Part shown: piece after piece, positions 19,033-30,230 of the stretch
Layout: the number at the start of each line of letters is the position of its first letter
How positions within the stretch are numbered: position 1 is the first letter of the stretch
Origin: Hypomyces perniciosus
Lineage: Eukaryota > Ascomycota > Sordariomycetes > Hypocreales > Hypocreaceae
Assembly: GCA_008477525.1 (NCBI GenBank)
Contig: SPDT01000006.1
Span: 3,623,501 to 3,687,500 of the forward strand
DNA: 64,000 nt
Direction: 5' to 3'
Position numbers and translations under genes: made by a program
Notes under the pieces: generated by a model
Told to the model about the DNA's origin: nothing
Databases searched by the model: none
What the model saw: the letters and a program-made list of their open reading frames with translations, nothing else

Positions 19033-21358
19033 ATGCCTCGCGTAACACGCAGCCAGCTTGAGGCTGCAACAGGGTCAACCCGCTCTCGGGATAAAGACCC
19101 TGCCATCGCCATCGGTATTGACTTTGGAACAACGTATGCCCAGCTATCCGGTGATAGCGAGAGCCTCATGCTGACCTCCCTCACTTAGCTATTCCGGTGT
19201 AGCCTGGGCCAGATCAGGCAAGCCAGAGCAAATCAACATCGTAACCAACTGGAATGCACTCCTCAACAACAACTTTGACAAAGAGAAAGCCCCGAGCGCG
19301 ATAGCTTACAAGTCGAACAACGAGTCCCCGTCGTGGGGCTATAGTATCCCCGTGGACAAAATCCCTCTCAAATGGTTCAAACTCTGCCTTCTTGATGATG
19401 AAGATATCCCTGAGCATATCCGCAACTCCAACCAGATCAGGATGGCAAAGAATTTATTGAGACAATTCAACAGACACGTTGTCGAAGTGATTGGCGACTA
19501 TCTACGGGAGCTCTGGTCGCACAGTATCGAGAGCATTGAACGAGCCATTGGTAAACAGATGATGGGACTGTCCAAGTTCAACATTGTGGTGACTCTCCCT
19601 GCAATCTGGCCAGCCTATGCCCAAGCGAGGATGAGGCAGGCAATCGAGATGGCCGGCATTCTGGACATACGATCTGCTGGTGACACAACCCTTACCTTCA
19701 TCTCTGAACCAGAAGCCGCAGCTTTGGCAACGATAGAGGATATGTCCGACCGGGCAGATGTTAATGTACGATTCTCCTGTGGTGTGGCAATCACAGCTTG
19801 TTACGGTACTAAAGAGTCCATTTAGCCAAACGATCACTTCATTGTCTGCGATGCTGGCGGTGGCACGGTGGTATGTTTTTATCCTCAATTCATCTCAGCA
19901 ATTTCTCACATGATTCCTAGGATATCATCACCTACACAGTGTTGAAGATTGAGCCAATGACTGTTCGAGAGAGTGTAAAGGGAGATGGTAGAACAGAACA
20001 CCGTACCATCCTGGGGTTCCCATAGCTAACACAGGGCACAGGCAAACTCTGCGGAGCGACATTTGTTGACGAGCGCTTTTTACGCCTTCTCAGGAGCACT
20101 CTTCCACGCGACATCTGGGGTAAACTGGGCGAAAGAGGCGTCGCTCGTCTAATGAATGACGAGTGGGAGAACGGTATCAAAACCCAGTTCTGCGGCGATG
20201 GCAGAAAGTGGCAAATACAGATTCCTTTCGGAGGGACAATTCGAGATCACTTTCACCCTCCGGAAATAAACATTGGACGGTACGATCTCTCCTATAAGCA
20301 GTCCATGAATGTTTGCTATTGGACACCTTGAGCAATCAACTGATTGTATCTTAAACAGAGACGACATACTTGAAGTCTTCAGACCAGTAACCACAGATAT
20401 TGTTCAACTGGTCAACGATCAAATCAGTGAAGTCAAGAAGAAATTCAACAAGTCCCCCAAGGTACGCAAAACGGACACCATTGCAATATTTTCCACGCTG
20501 TGCAAATAGTCTAACTTCTCTTCTCAGTTCGTTATTCTGGTCGGTGGATTTGGAAGATCGCAGTACCTGTACACCTGTCTTGAAGAAGCTGTGAAGAACA
20601 AAGTAGAGATACTGCAAGACTCCGGGGCGCGACCGTAAGTATAGAATGAAAATGTTGAGTTTAGGGGCACAATTCTGACTCTTCACGTTCTACAGTTGGA
20701 CAGCCGTTTGTCGAGGGGCAGCCATCAAGGGTCTCAATCGGGGCAGATTCAATAACTCCATGGGAATTTCCGTTAACTCGAGAATCGCCAGAGCCAGTTA
20801 TGGCACGATCTGTAACATCCTCCCCTGGGAAACAAATGTGCATCACATAAGGGACAAGGCATGGTGTCCGATTCAACAGGACTTCCTAGCTGTCGATCAG
20901 ACTAGGTGGTTTCTTCGCATTGTGAGCTAACGTGGCCGAGAGGAGTAAACCTTCCACTAATAGAAAGTCAGGGCGAAACAATTTCCGAAGATGAGCCAAT
21001 CACTCATACATTTTGGCAAGACCTGGAGAACGCAGATGACGAAATCGTAACGGAACTCGTCTATTCGAGGGCTGTTGATCCACCCAAGAGATGTGATGAT
21101 ACCGTGAAAGAGCTGTGCCGAGTGCGGTGGTCCAGTATACCCGACTTCGACAAGCTACCCCCGTGGCAAAATGCCAAGGGCAAGACGTTCAGGCAGATTT
21201 GCTATGAGATCAAGATGGTGGCTAATGGCGTGTCCCTCGACTTTGAGATATTCCATGAGGGCAAGATTGTGGCATCGAAGCATGTTGCCGTGGATTTCAA
21301 GGACAGCCTTGCCACTTTCCGGCAGTCTGAAGACGATTCTGGTGATTATACAGATTGA
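19033..21358 (+). CDS. Hsp70-like ATPase (HSPA12-like fungal family)
   Basis: Nine exons join to 616 codons: 19033-19133, 19189-19765, 19826-19870, 19921-19987, 20042-20279, 20359-20461, 20528-20634, 20696-20921, 20972-21358. The actin-like ATPase fold is visible: phosphate-1 loop AIGIDFGTTYSGVAW at the N-terminus, phosphate-2 loop VCDAGGGTVDIITY, and adenosine-binding loop VILVGGFGRSQYL. The typical Hsp70 substrate-binding domain and EEVD end are absent; the C-terminal segment ends DSLATFRQSEDDSGDYTD. This is the expanded HSPA12-like family of filamentous fungi, whose clients and roles are largely unknown. Every splice phase fits and all catalytic motifs are intact, so the gene looks functional. 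Confidence 0.88.
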
Positions 21359-22257
21359 GCTTGCTATACTTTTTCACCGGTCACTCTCGACGGGTGGCAC
21401 ACTGTTATTTATGCATAGTCCCTGCTAGACTCGAGGGTGTGGGGTTTGCTACTTTTGCACTTGGCTTGGTTCGTTCAAGTTGATGGAGAGAAGAATGCAT
21501 CGGTGGACACTGTTGCACTGAATTACGTAGCACGAAAGACCATACCATTGTCGACATGCTAGATAGGAAAATGCAAGGTTTGAAAGACATCATCAGGTTT
21601 GAATTTTTGCACCTCATCGTAGAAATGACAATTGTCAATTGTCCTTTCGGGGCGAGGTCATGTCATGCTCCACCCGTCTCCGTCTCCGGCTCCGTGTCCC
21701 ACTTCCGGCTTTGATCCCGACCCGGTTGAGAACACCCGATCGGGACGATCTAATAATAGACCATTACGCGCTTTCATAGGCTTCCAGCTCCTCGTGTACA
21801 AAGTTCGGTATTTACCCAATTACCTGCAACGAAGTCGCACAATTCTCTACACATGTGGCAATACCTGGCAGTCAGCTGCTTGCTGAGCCGATGAGACTCA
21901 TGGCAATATATCAATGACTGACACCTCATCAAGGCTGGCGTAACGTGTTAGAGTTATCCCTTTGCTGGGGCCATCACACGAAAATATTTCTATGTGTTGC
22001 AAACATTTACTGACTGCCACGTGGAGCAACCTCGACCTCTAGCCGTGGTCAGCGCCTGGTGCGTCGTTGAAGCAATGACGCTGATGGGCTTGGTTGATCG
22101 TTACACAGGATATTGCAACAACATCGTGACGAGGACAGAGTAGGATTACATTGATCTCTTCACGCCAAAACACCATCACGTCTTCATCATAACTAGCCCA
22201 CACCACTGAAAATCACTTCTCATCAATTCCAAGTCTACATGTCCTATCGTTGCCATC
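21359..22257. other. gene-free spacer
   Basis: No supportable coding frame or RNA gene. The part near 22100-22257 is the promoter of the small membrane protein gene. Confidence 0.6.
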
Positions 22258-23095
22258 ATGGAGCAGCCACCAAAAGTCACAGCTTCTCCCTTCGTCCATG
22301 TTTCTCCCGAAAGCACATGGCAATCTAAGCTCTGCCTGCGACTCTTTTCCTGCGTCATATGTCCCATCATCATCGGTCTCGCCGCGGCACTTTACACCCA
22401 AGCCTTTCCTGACTGCTTTTGGTTCCTCCTGCCACCGGTTCGCCTCCTCTTTTTTCTATCCTGATTACCACTTACTAACAACCAGGTCTTTGGTCTAGTC
22501 CGTCCTCGCTGTCTGTTGGAATGTGGCAGAAATTACCTGCTTGAGTGGTTTGGCTGGTCACAGGGGCATATATCCCACACTCTGTCTCATTGTCGACTTG
22601 TGCCTTTGGAGTGCCTACGTTATCGGCACAGTCGTAGTTGCTCAGACGACCACCTGGCATGAGAACTCTTCTCCCGAAGCGATGGCCATGAGCCAGGGGG
22701 CTTTTGGACCGAGCATTCTCCAAGCGTGGGTTTATCTCTCCGCCGGCTCTCCTCGTTTATGACGCTGAGTGTTGAGCAGGTTCATCCACTTCATTCTATT
22801 CCTCATCGCTTTCCACGAGGCCAAACTGCGTGACAAGGAGCCAGACTATGTCTACCACTCGAGCGTGCCGCCGACTCTAGACACTCAGCCTACACAAATA
22901 CAGCTCCTCGTTTTGAATCCGAATGAGCAAACGGAGACTGATGACGAACCGCCAGAGTATGAGGAGAATGATATCAATCAACATGTTCAGCATCAGCCCA
23001 CGCAGGTGCTCAGAATTCCTCGCCTTGTGCACACTACGGAGCAGAGGACGTTTGAGCGACAGCTTCCGCATGAGCCATATCCTGCTTTCATCTGA
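22258..23095 (+). CDS. small four-helix membrane protein with PPxY motif
   Basis: Three exons, 22258-22437, 22499-22725 and 22780-23095, give 240 residues. Hydrophobic segments are FSCVICPIIIGLAAALY, FWFLLPPSVLAVCWNVAEI, TLCLIVDLCLWSAYVIGTV and FIHFILFLIAFHEA, so about four membrane passes with a cytosolic C-terminal tail of about 90 residues. The tail is Gln/Glu/Pro-rich and contains EPPEYEEND, a PPxY ligand for WW domains such as those of Rsp5-type ubiquitin ligases. The arrangement resembles MARVEL-type fungal membrane proteins, but no family is assigned. The second intron has a GTGGGT donor and ends GAGCAG. Confidence 0.75.
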
Positions 23096-23630
23096 TAAGA
23101 CTGGCTGGCCAGCTGAGGCGAGAGTGATACGGGTGACATGAGCCTGGTGATGATTCCTTTTGCGTGAAGGAAGCTGCCGGCCATGTTGGTTTTGACCAAC
23201 TACAACTCTCCGTCTTGAATAAATATGTCTTTTGAGCTTCCATAGCTCCGCAATTACTGTCTAGCCACAGCAAGACATGCTTCGTAGTGCCCTATATTAT
23301 TCCATGGGAGCTTCCTGTTGTAAACTGTCAGAATACCAGATTCAGCAACCAAGGATCGCCGAATGCCTGACATACATATACTAGGATCATTCAGTTACTG
23401 TGATCTGCATAAGAAAATCCCAACATTGTCATCATGCATTATTCTCAGATTCTTCTCACTGCCGAACTCCTGGTGCCAGCGGCTCTTTCTGGTCCAATAG
23501 GCTCACAGTCCAGAACATCGTCTATTTTCTTTTGAATATCTAACCCACATGAGCATAACCATGCGTTGCGCTCACCATCTCGTTTCCGTTGCGTGTTTAA
23601 CAGTAATCCAAACAACGGTCGAGAGTGCAT
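23096..23630. other. convergent 3' spacer
   Basis: Lies between two genes ending towards each other. No gene or recognisable repeat is visible. Confidence 0.6.
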
Positions 23631-25001
23631 TTACCGCTTCTTTCCCTTGCGCTTGTTCGCCTTGCCTCCTTGCTGAGCGCCGGTCGTCTTCACCTTGTTT
23701 AGCGAATCCAGGCTCCCATCCAGCAGCTCAAAGTCCTCTCCAGCTGAGTCTGAGCTTGGCGTGTGCTGAGGAACATCCGAATCTTCCTCTGCATCAGCCT
23801 GTTCCACATATTCAGCGTCCGTAGTACCCTTGGACAAAAAGCGGCCAACAGTCAGATGGAAGAACCAAATCGGGACTCGGATCACAGCAGTATCCTTCAG
23901 GGTGGGCTGAGCAAGCTCATTGGGCTGGGAAATCATTAGTATCAGAGAGGCTCGAGTGGATTTGTATGTGGTTTGACTTACATCAAGCAGGTATTCATTG
24001 ACGTTGCCATCTTCATCCTGCTCTTCGAGGAAGACGTCTCCCTGCGAATCGACCACAAGAATCTTTCCATTTTCCGCGACAACCCTCTTACGAGCACCGG
24101 CAGGTCCGGCAGACGGCTCTCGCGATGAGTTCTTGGATGAAACCGGAGCCTTGCGGGCCTTCTTTGGCACTGTCTTGCCCTCCTCTTTCCTCGACTCCCG
24201 CTCCTGCATGCGCCTCTGTTTCCGATTCATAGGCTGTGGCGGTCCACCCTCTTCCTCCTCGGGGACTGGGACAGGCGCCGGTGGAGGCGCAGGCGCGGCG
24301 TCAAAACCAGGAATGTTACCACCCCATGCAGTGCTCCTCGCGAACCGGACGTAGCGGTCAACAAACTCGCGCTGCCGCTTCCAGTTCATGTAAAGGATGA
24401 GGTAGTGGAACGCACCACCACCAACAAGAAACAGGCCAACCATGACCGTTCCCAGTCCAGGCCGGTATCTGTTGTAGTAGTAATCCGTGCCCTTCCACAG
24501 CGGGAAGCCATTGGAGAGGAAGTGGTCGTAGCGATCTCGAGACGGGCCACGGAGGATGTTGGCAATGAGGGACAGCCGAGCCTGGCGCTCTGATGCTTCC
24601 TTTACGGCTTTCTGGGTCTCAGACTGGCTTGGGCCCTTGGCGACATGGGGACCTGAGCCCTTCTTGCCGTTGCCCGCCTTGGCCTTGTCCGCCCGGAGCT
24701 TCTGCTTGACCTTGTCGGGATGCAGCGATCGCGACTTCAGGCGGTATGCCTTGTTGACGTCGTCCAGTGAGGCAGACGGGGAGACGCCGAGGATGTCGTA
24801 GAACGTAGCAGCAGGGTCACTTTCGTGGGCAGCGATTTCGTCGCGAATACGAAAGATTTCACGGTCTTTGCCATTGGAAGTCAGCCCATCATATCATATC
24901 TGTCCTCCTCCATGTAGAGCTCTCTCACCTTCTTTGCTCCATGCTGCGGTCAGCGGAGTCAAGAGGGACAGAATCCCAATGGCAAGATATGCGACCTTCA
25001 T
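23631..25001 (-). CDS. ERJ5: ER-membrane J-domain protein Erj5
   Basis: Three exons, 25001-24929, 24865-23982 and 23924-23631, give 416 residues. A cleavable signal sequence (MKVAYLAIGILSLLTPLTAA) is followed by a J domain at about residues 40-105 with FYDILGVSPSASLDDVNKAY and an intact HPD. A membrane helix (GTVMVGLFLVGGGAFHYLIL) lies near residue 155. A Pro/Glu-rich and Lys-rich cytosolic region follows, ending in a KANKRKGKKR tail. This order matches Erj5, an ER co-chaperone whose luminal J domain stimulates the Hsp70 Kar2/BiP in protein folding. Introns are 63 and 57 nt. Confidence 0.9.
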
Positions 25002-25638
25002 GATTGCATCGCACGACTCGCCGACTCCTTGCAAATGGACGGTGTTGTCGTTGCCGAGGTTTTGTGAATGTCGCAAAACCTAGGAAGCCGATCAGACGTC
25101 AACGTATCTTTTTTTATGCGAGAGGCAGACAAGGCCAGGTAACTTAAAACTAACATGGCAGGGGGGCAGCCCACTGCTTTAAGTTGCTTGTGAGGATTGG
25201 GTTAGTACTCCATACTTACTGTATTATAGGTACGGAGTACTTCGTACCTTGAAGGTAACATGCTAGCAGCTCCAAACGTTACCCTAGAGTTTTACCTCTA
25301 GTGACGGCGGCGACGCAGTAACAGTGTAAAATTATAAATAATTGATTTATTTATGATTTACAAAACTATTCTTTTGCCCCTTGTTTTTTTAGTACTATCT
25401 GGCTGAGAGACCATTCATGCGTAGAATAGAGAGACATGGCGATAAAAACTGTGATATCAAGATAGTATTCTTCTGTGCTAGCTTCTAATCCAAAAGGATC
25501 CGGATAAAATCATAATACTATGTGTATGTACTACTAATACTTGAAGGTAAGATGTAACATTAAAACCATATAGCAAAAACCCTACTGCATTTCTATCAAA
25601 ACTGACATAAAAAAAGTGCAAAAAAAGAAAAAAAAGAG
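25002..25638. other. AT-rich spacer with palindromic element
   Basis: Holds the ERJ5 promoter and the downstream flank of the tRNA gene. A TACGGAGTAC copy followed by TTCGTACC is at 25231-25248. No gene seen. Confidence 0.6.
25620..25635 (-). terminator. poly(T) terminator of the tRNA gene
   Basis: On the minus strand, directly after the tRNA 3' end, there is T8, one C, then T7. This is a strong RNA polymerase III terminator and indicates that the whole interrupted tRNA is transcribed as one unit. Confidence 0.8.
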
Positions 25639-25765
25639 TAGCAATTGCACGTTTCGATCGTGCGACTATGAAATTTGTTAGATTGTGCCGTTTCGAAGGG
25701 ATGACCTGAGAGGTGCTTACCCTCCGGGTTATGAGCCCGGCGCGCTTCCACTGCGCCAAATTGCT
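25639..25765 (-). tRNA. initiator tRNA-Met(CAT) interrupted in the variable region by a 55-nt insert
   Basis: Reading the minus strand from 25765, the gene has a 7-bp acceptor stem AGCAATT/AATTGCT, a D arm GCGC-AGTGGAA-GCGC, an anticodon arm CCGGG-CTCATAA-CCCGG, a variable loop AGGTC, a T arm GCACG-ATCGAAA-CGTGC and discriminator A. All stems pair perfectly once 25720-25666 is removed, leaving 72 nt. Initiator hallmarks are all present: A1-T72 pair, three G-C pairs in the anticodon stem, and A54/A60 in the T loop. An A box (TGGCGCAGTGG, 25758-25748) and a B box (GATCGAAAC, 25659-25651) are intact. The insert starts GTAAGC, has CTAAC 11 nt before its end and ends CATAG, like a small mRNA intron. 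Canonical tRNA introns sit after position 37, not here. Confidence 0.85.
25666..25720 (-). other. intron-like insert in initiator tRNA gene
   Basis: 55 nt between AGG and TC of the variable loop. It has the 5' end GTAAGC, a CTAAC branch-like box and a TAG 3' end. It also contains TTCGAAAC (25697-25690) preceded by AGGTC, resembling a decayed T arm. Confidence 0.7.
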
Positions 25766-26108
25766 TTCAGTTGGTTGGTTGGTCTTGGTGGCACATCTTC
25801 TCCTCCATATGTCGTATGCGCTACCTTCCATCCTGAGAACCCGCATCTTTCAAGTACAGAGCATCAAGGCGACACCTATTTGCCTGCCCTGAACATGATC
25901 TGATATAACACCCCCATATCTGAGCACAATACAGGGGCACTCGAGAGAACTAAAAGCACAGTTAACACATATAGATGCTGGTCGGCATGAATGGATCTCG
26001 GAAAGTAACCTTCTGGAGCTCTTAACGAATCTCACGGACATTCACCATCACAGCATAATGCACACTGGTCCCAAAAACTCCAGTATATTATTAACAGAGT
26101 ATATATGT
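25766..26108. other. tRNA upstream and NOP14 3' flank
   Basis: No gene seen. It contains the 5' flank of the tRNA gene and the probable 3' untranslated region of NOP14. Confidence 0.55.
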
Positions 26109-28892
26109 CTACTTGCGGTTCGCTCGCTTCCTGGCCTTTGTTTCCCTCTCGTACGCATTTGCCTCTCGCCCCTCCTCGTTCTGAATCTCTGAAATGAGCC
26201 TCTTGTACTTCTTCTCGTACGCCTCGTCCTTGGCCTTCTTGATACGCAAATTCTCCCTTGCCATGAAATTTGCATCCTTTCTCAGCTCTCTCATAGCACC
26301 CTTGCGCTCCTTCTTGTGCTCGGCCTTCAGCTTGGCCAACTCGGCCCTTTCGCGGTCGGGGTCGTAATGCTTGTCTGGATCGAAGGTTTCTTCGAACTTG
26401 GGTATGTAGGTCTTGATTGCCAGTGGTCGATGGCTGTGTAGCTGCACAGGTCGGCGTGAAAGCTGTGCAATCCTGGACATGCGCTTCAGCTTGTCCTCGA
26501 GCTTCTGTACTCGGTCACTAAGCGCCGAGGGCAGATGTGTTCGACATCCTTGTTTGTTCAAATGACCTAGCACATTAAGAACTTGGTCAAAGGTTTCCAA
26601 AAACGAAGTTTTTCCTGTCCATAAATCTGCAGCTGCGTCGAGGATTTGAACAGAAGTATCCAACAGAGAAACCTTGAGAGCCTTTACTTCCTCTTTCGAT
26701 TCTCTCGGTAAGCAGTCGAAAAAGTTCAAGCGCCTCGGCTCAACCTCCTTAGACTTCTGAGAGCGACTTCCCGCTGGGGGCTCATGCACTGGAAAGTTGC
26801 CTAGTTGTGCCGAGGGCGCCACAGGCGCAAGAGAGCAGAGTGTGTTCAATGTGAAATTCATCACCTCTGGGACATATCTCTTCGACAACTGCTGATACTG
26901 TAGAGAGAGGATCGATAAATAAGCCCCTGTAGCATAGTCTGACAATCCCTGCGGCACTCTCTGGCCAAGGTATCGAGTAATCGTGAGCATCGAGGGAGTG
27001 ACAACCTGGTGGAAATGATCTGATGTTGGGAATATCGTCCCAACTGCTGTAAGAAGGATCAGGTCTGAGGGCTCCAGTGCCACCGGACGCGTCTGGCCCA
27101 TCTCTCCGAGGTGATGACGGAATCTCTTAGCAATTTCAATGGGAAATGTCTTCGAAAGAGAGTGAATATGACGAATGAGACTCTCCAAAACCAAGAATGA
27201 TGGTGATGTCTCGGCATCCCAAGGAGAGGCCACAAAGTCGACCAATGCCATGGAAAAGTTTGCTAGTCTCTCCTTATTCTTGCTATCAAGCCTTGGGTGG
27301 TACAGCACTCGAATTCGCTGAACAATCTTCGGTAGATTCGTGTGAGGATAAGGCTTCGTGATGGATACAAATTCCGTGCATGACTGAGGACAAGGAAACG
27401 TAAACGGTAACCCATGCTCATCATTTTTCTCAAGAGCCGATGCCTTTGCTGAAGAATCTGCTTGGAAGATGGGATTTCTGGCTTCCTCTTCATTTAAGAG
27501 TCCCTTTGTGAATTCGTCGTCGTCGTTGTCTTCCTCCTCTTCGCTTGCTGCATCATCGTCTTCCTCCTCATCAAATTCCTCATCGCTTTCCACGAGTTCC
27601 AAGTCAGATCCGCTGGCTACCAGATCATCCTCTATGATGAAGTCGTCTTCGTCGTCAAAACCCAACTCTGTCGCTGTGGGCCGGGTTTTGATGCCATGGC
27701 CAAGGCCAAAGTCTTCATCATCCTCGGCAGTCTCCATCCCGTCCGGTCTATTGTTGTCCTCCTTGTCCTCTGCTTTATCATCTTCATCGCTGTCTGACAC
27801 TTCCTCGCCCATCATGCGTTTCTGACGCTTCTCTTCCAGCTTTTTAAGCCTATTGGACTCTTCCTCTGCCTTTTCTTCTTCAGTTTTGGTACGATCAGAG
27901 GGTTGCGCCCTTTTGTCCTGAGCTAAGCGCTTGACCTGGACATCGAAATTCTTGTCAAAGGCGTCCCTATCAATGCCTGCGATACTGGGCAATGGAGCAG
28001 CATCACTCTCCTGACGTTTCGAGCCATTGAGTCCCGATGATAGGAGAAGCTGGACGCTTTGGAGCTCTTTATCAAGTTGCACCCGAAGGTCATCGTCATT
28101 CTCCTTAGCCGCCTGTCGCTCATATTTGTGAAGCTTTGACTTTGCAATAATTTCTTCCATCACCTCCTTCTTTGTCTTCTTGCGCTCGGGTTGCCCATCC
28201 TCATCATTGTCGGCTGAAGCGATGGCACGAAGGCGCTTAAGTCGCTGCTGTTCACGCGTAGAAGCGTCGCTATCATAATCCGCCTCAAGATCATCCTCCT
28301 GGAAGTCGTCCACCGGCTCATCATCATCAAATTCCAAAGACCTCCCCATGTGTGTCAAACCTTCCATGGGATCGTCATCCTCCAAGTCGAACATGGAGCT
28401 CTTTTTGTGCGCTCTCTGCTTTTCCATGGCAAATCTTTCCAACATCTTCTCCTCTGGCGTCATAGTGGGGTCGTTTTCACCGAATCGCCGATCTGTAATG
28501 CCTCCAACTTTGTTCCGACGTTGCATATCTACCAGAAGTGTTTGCTTGCGCTATAGGCCGATCATTAGAACGAGCTTAAAGTAACTGGAGAGACGCCATA
28601 CCTTCTCCTCGCTGGCGGCCTTTGCAAGGCCTGGACGGCCCTTGATCGCAGCATTTCCCGTTGGCCGATTGGTCGTCACCTCGAATTTGGGCCCTCGCGC
28701 AGCGTGTTTGAGGTCGAATGGATTGAATTGCTCTCGAATGCCTTCCAAAACCACCCCTCTCTGCAAGCGTTTCTCATTGCGGGCGGGTTCATCTTGCGCC
28801 AACTTGCGTCGCTGTTTCTTGGACTTTTGGGGACCCGTTATACCTTGCTCCCTCAACGATGCTTTTAAGCGCTTGAGCTGGGAACCGGCCAT
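26109..28892 (-). CDS. NOP14: nucleolar 40S assembly factor Nop14
   Basis: Two exons, 28892-28602 and 28550-26109, give 910 residues; the intron has a GTATGG donor and ends TATAG. The start MAGSQLKRLKASLREQGITG is followed by FNPFDLKHAARGPKFEV, then GGITDRRFGENDPTMTPEEK, all diagnostic for Nop14. Long acidic tracts (Asp/Glu-rich, about residues 360-455) precede a helical domain, and the C-terminus is strongly basic (KKYKRLISEIQNEEGREANA, ending KARKRANRK). Nop14 is a component of the U3 small-subunit processome required for 18S rRNA maturation and 40S export. Length matches the family. Confidence 0.93.
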
Positions 28893-29185
28893 AGTGGGCG
28901 ATGTCTGTTGTTTTGACCGGTTCGTGATCAATCGTCGTTGTGTTACTGCTAGTTGAGCATGCCGAAGTTTGGAAATTTTTCGACATATCGTTATCGATAA
29001 GATGCTCCGACTTGTGGAGCTCTGGTTCGCCTAATCCCAATTTAGAGTTCCACGGCGGCGGTGAGAGACGGCAGAACTCTTGGTTGCGTCAGGAGCCTTG
29101 TTGGTCATGAGCTTGAATAGTTCCTCCATATCGGATCTGGGGGGATCAATATGCCTTCAAAATAGAAAAACTCCTATTATGCAAA
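28893..29185. promoter_or_regulatory. bidirectional promoter region NOP14 / armadillo-like gene
   Basis: Only 293 bp separate the two divergent start codons, so both promoters must lie here. No specific site is claimed. Confidence 0.5.
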
Positions 29186-30230
29186 ATGAACTGGACAGGG
29201 AGTTTCCTAACATTTGCGCGCGATGAGCGTGTGATTTTAGTGAGCATTGGGCTTGCCACGTTCAGCGTGGTCAGCACCATGATCACGGCTCTCACCATAA
29301 TTCGCGACGACAATGAGATTCCTCCATCAGAGCCCAAGACGCAATACATTACCCAGGACACCGAAGATGCACTTCAACTAGAGACACTGGAAAAGCTCTT
29401 GGATCATCCGAATTACTCCATCAGAGAAATCGCCATCAAGATCCTTTGCGACCGAGCTATCAACGACCAGGAGACGACTAAGCATCTCCTGTATGGCATC
29501 ACTCGGCCAGAATATGACGGGCGGATGCAGTGCCTTCGAGCCCTAGCTTTGCTAACCGGACAGACTATTGGTAAGCCGACCTCATTTTTTCCAGAGTCAT
29601 ATACTGACCATCAAAGGCCTGGATGGATTGTCGAAATTGCACAACGAGAAGGCCTACTCTGCTCTAGTGAGATCCTTAGAATTGAGCTTGGATGACGTCG
29701 AACGTCCAAAACTTAGCAATAATCACTGGGACGAGTACTACCTTCGTGACATGGCCGAGAGATTCTGTCTCATGTTCATCTTGGAACTAATTAACAAGCA
29801 CGGGGCCAACATGCTCGTTAAGGCCAAGTTTGTTGAGAAATGGCTTGTGAAGCAAGAATGGGGCAAGAATCCGGAAGAGAGGCGCCACAACTTTAAAGCT
29901 TATATGAACCTAAAGAACAACCGAATAGTCGAGATCGTCAACCGCATCAAACACTGCAGACGTGGCCTACGAGCCCTAGAGAAAGCGGGGTTGATCGACA
30001 AGGATAGTTCGAGGCGACGTATCCGAGAGCTCCCTGACCTTATTATGGAAATGGAAGAAGAGATGTTCGGAGAGCAGCCAGTAGAACAACAACAAGCTCG
30101 GAGGACAAGGGAGCATTCTGCTGAGGAGCAAAGGCTTCGACGCCAGCATCGTGAAGCTATGGTTCTAAACGACGGAACACGGCCCCTGGGACGAGAGGAC
30201 ATTATTGAACGGGACACTTCTCCGACCTAG
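29186..30230 (+). CDS. membrane-anchored armadillo-like repeat protein
   Basis: Two exons, 29186-29570 and 29617-30230, give 332 residues; the 46-nt intron has GTAAGC and ends AAAG. The N-terminus MNWTGSFLTFARDERVILVS continues into one hydrophobic helix (VSIGLATFSVVSTMITALTI), giving a probable membrane anchor. The following 200 residues are helical repeats: LETLEKLLDHPNYSIREIAI and CLRALALLTGQTIGLDGLSK are armadillo-like. The C-terminal 60 residues are Arg/Gln/Glu-rich and coiled. It resembles a conserved ascomycete protein of unknown function; no partner can be named from the sequence. Confidence 0.82.

Noticed and set aside
25690..25704. Reading the inner TTCGAAAC as the true T arm of the tRNA
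   Set aside because: The flanking ATCCC and CGGCA cannot pair and the following bases do not match the acceptor stem, whereas the outer T arm and acceptor pair perfectly.
26109..28892. Plus-strand Ser-rich frame near 27469-27825
   Set aside because: It is the reverse reading of the acidic Asp/Glu tract of NOP14 and not a gene.
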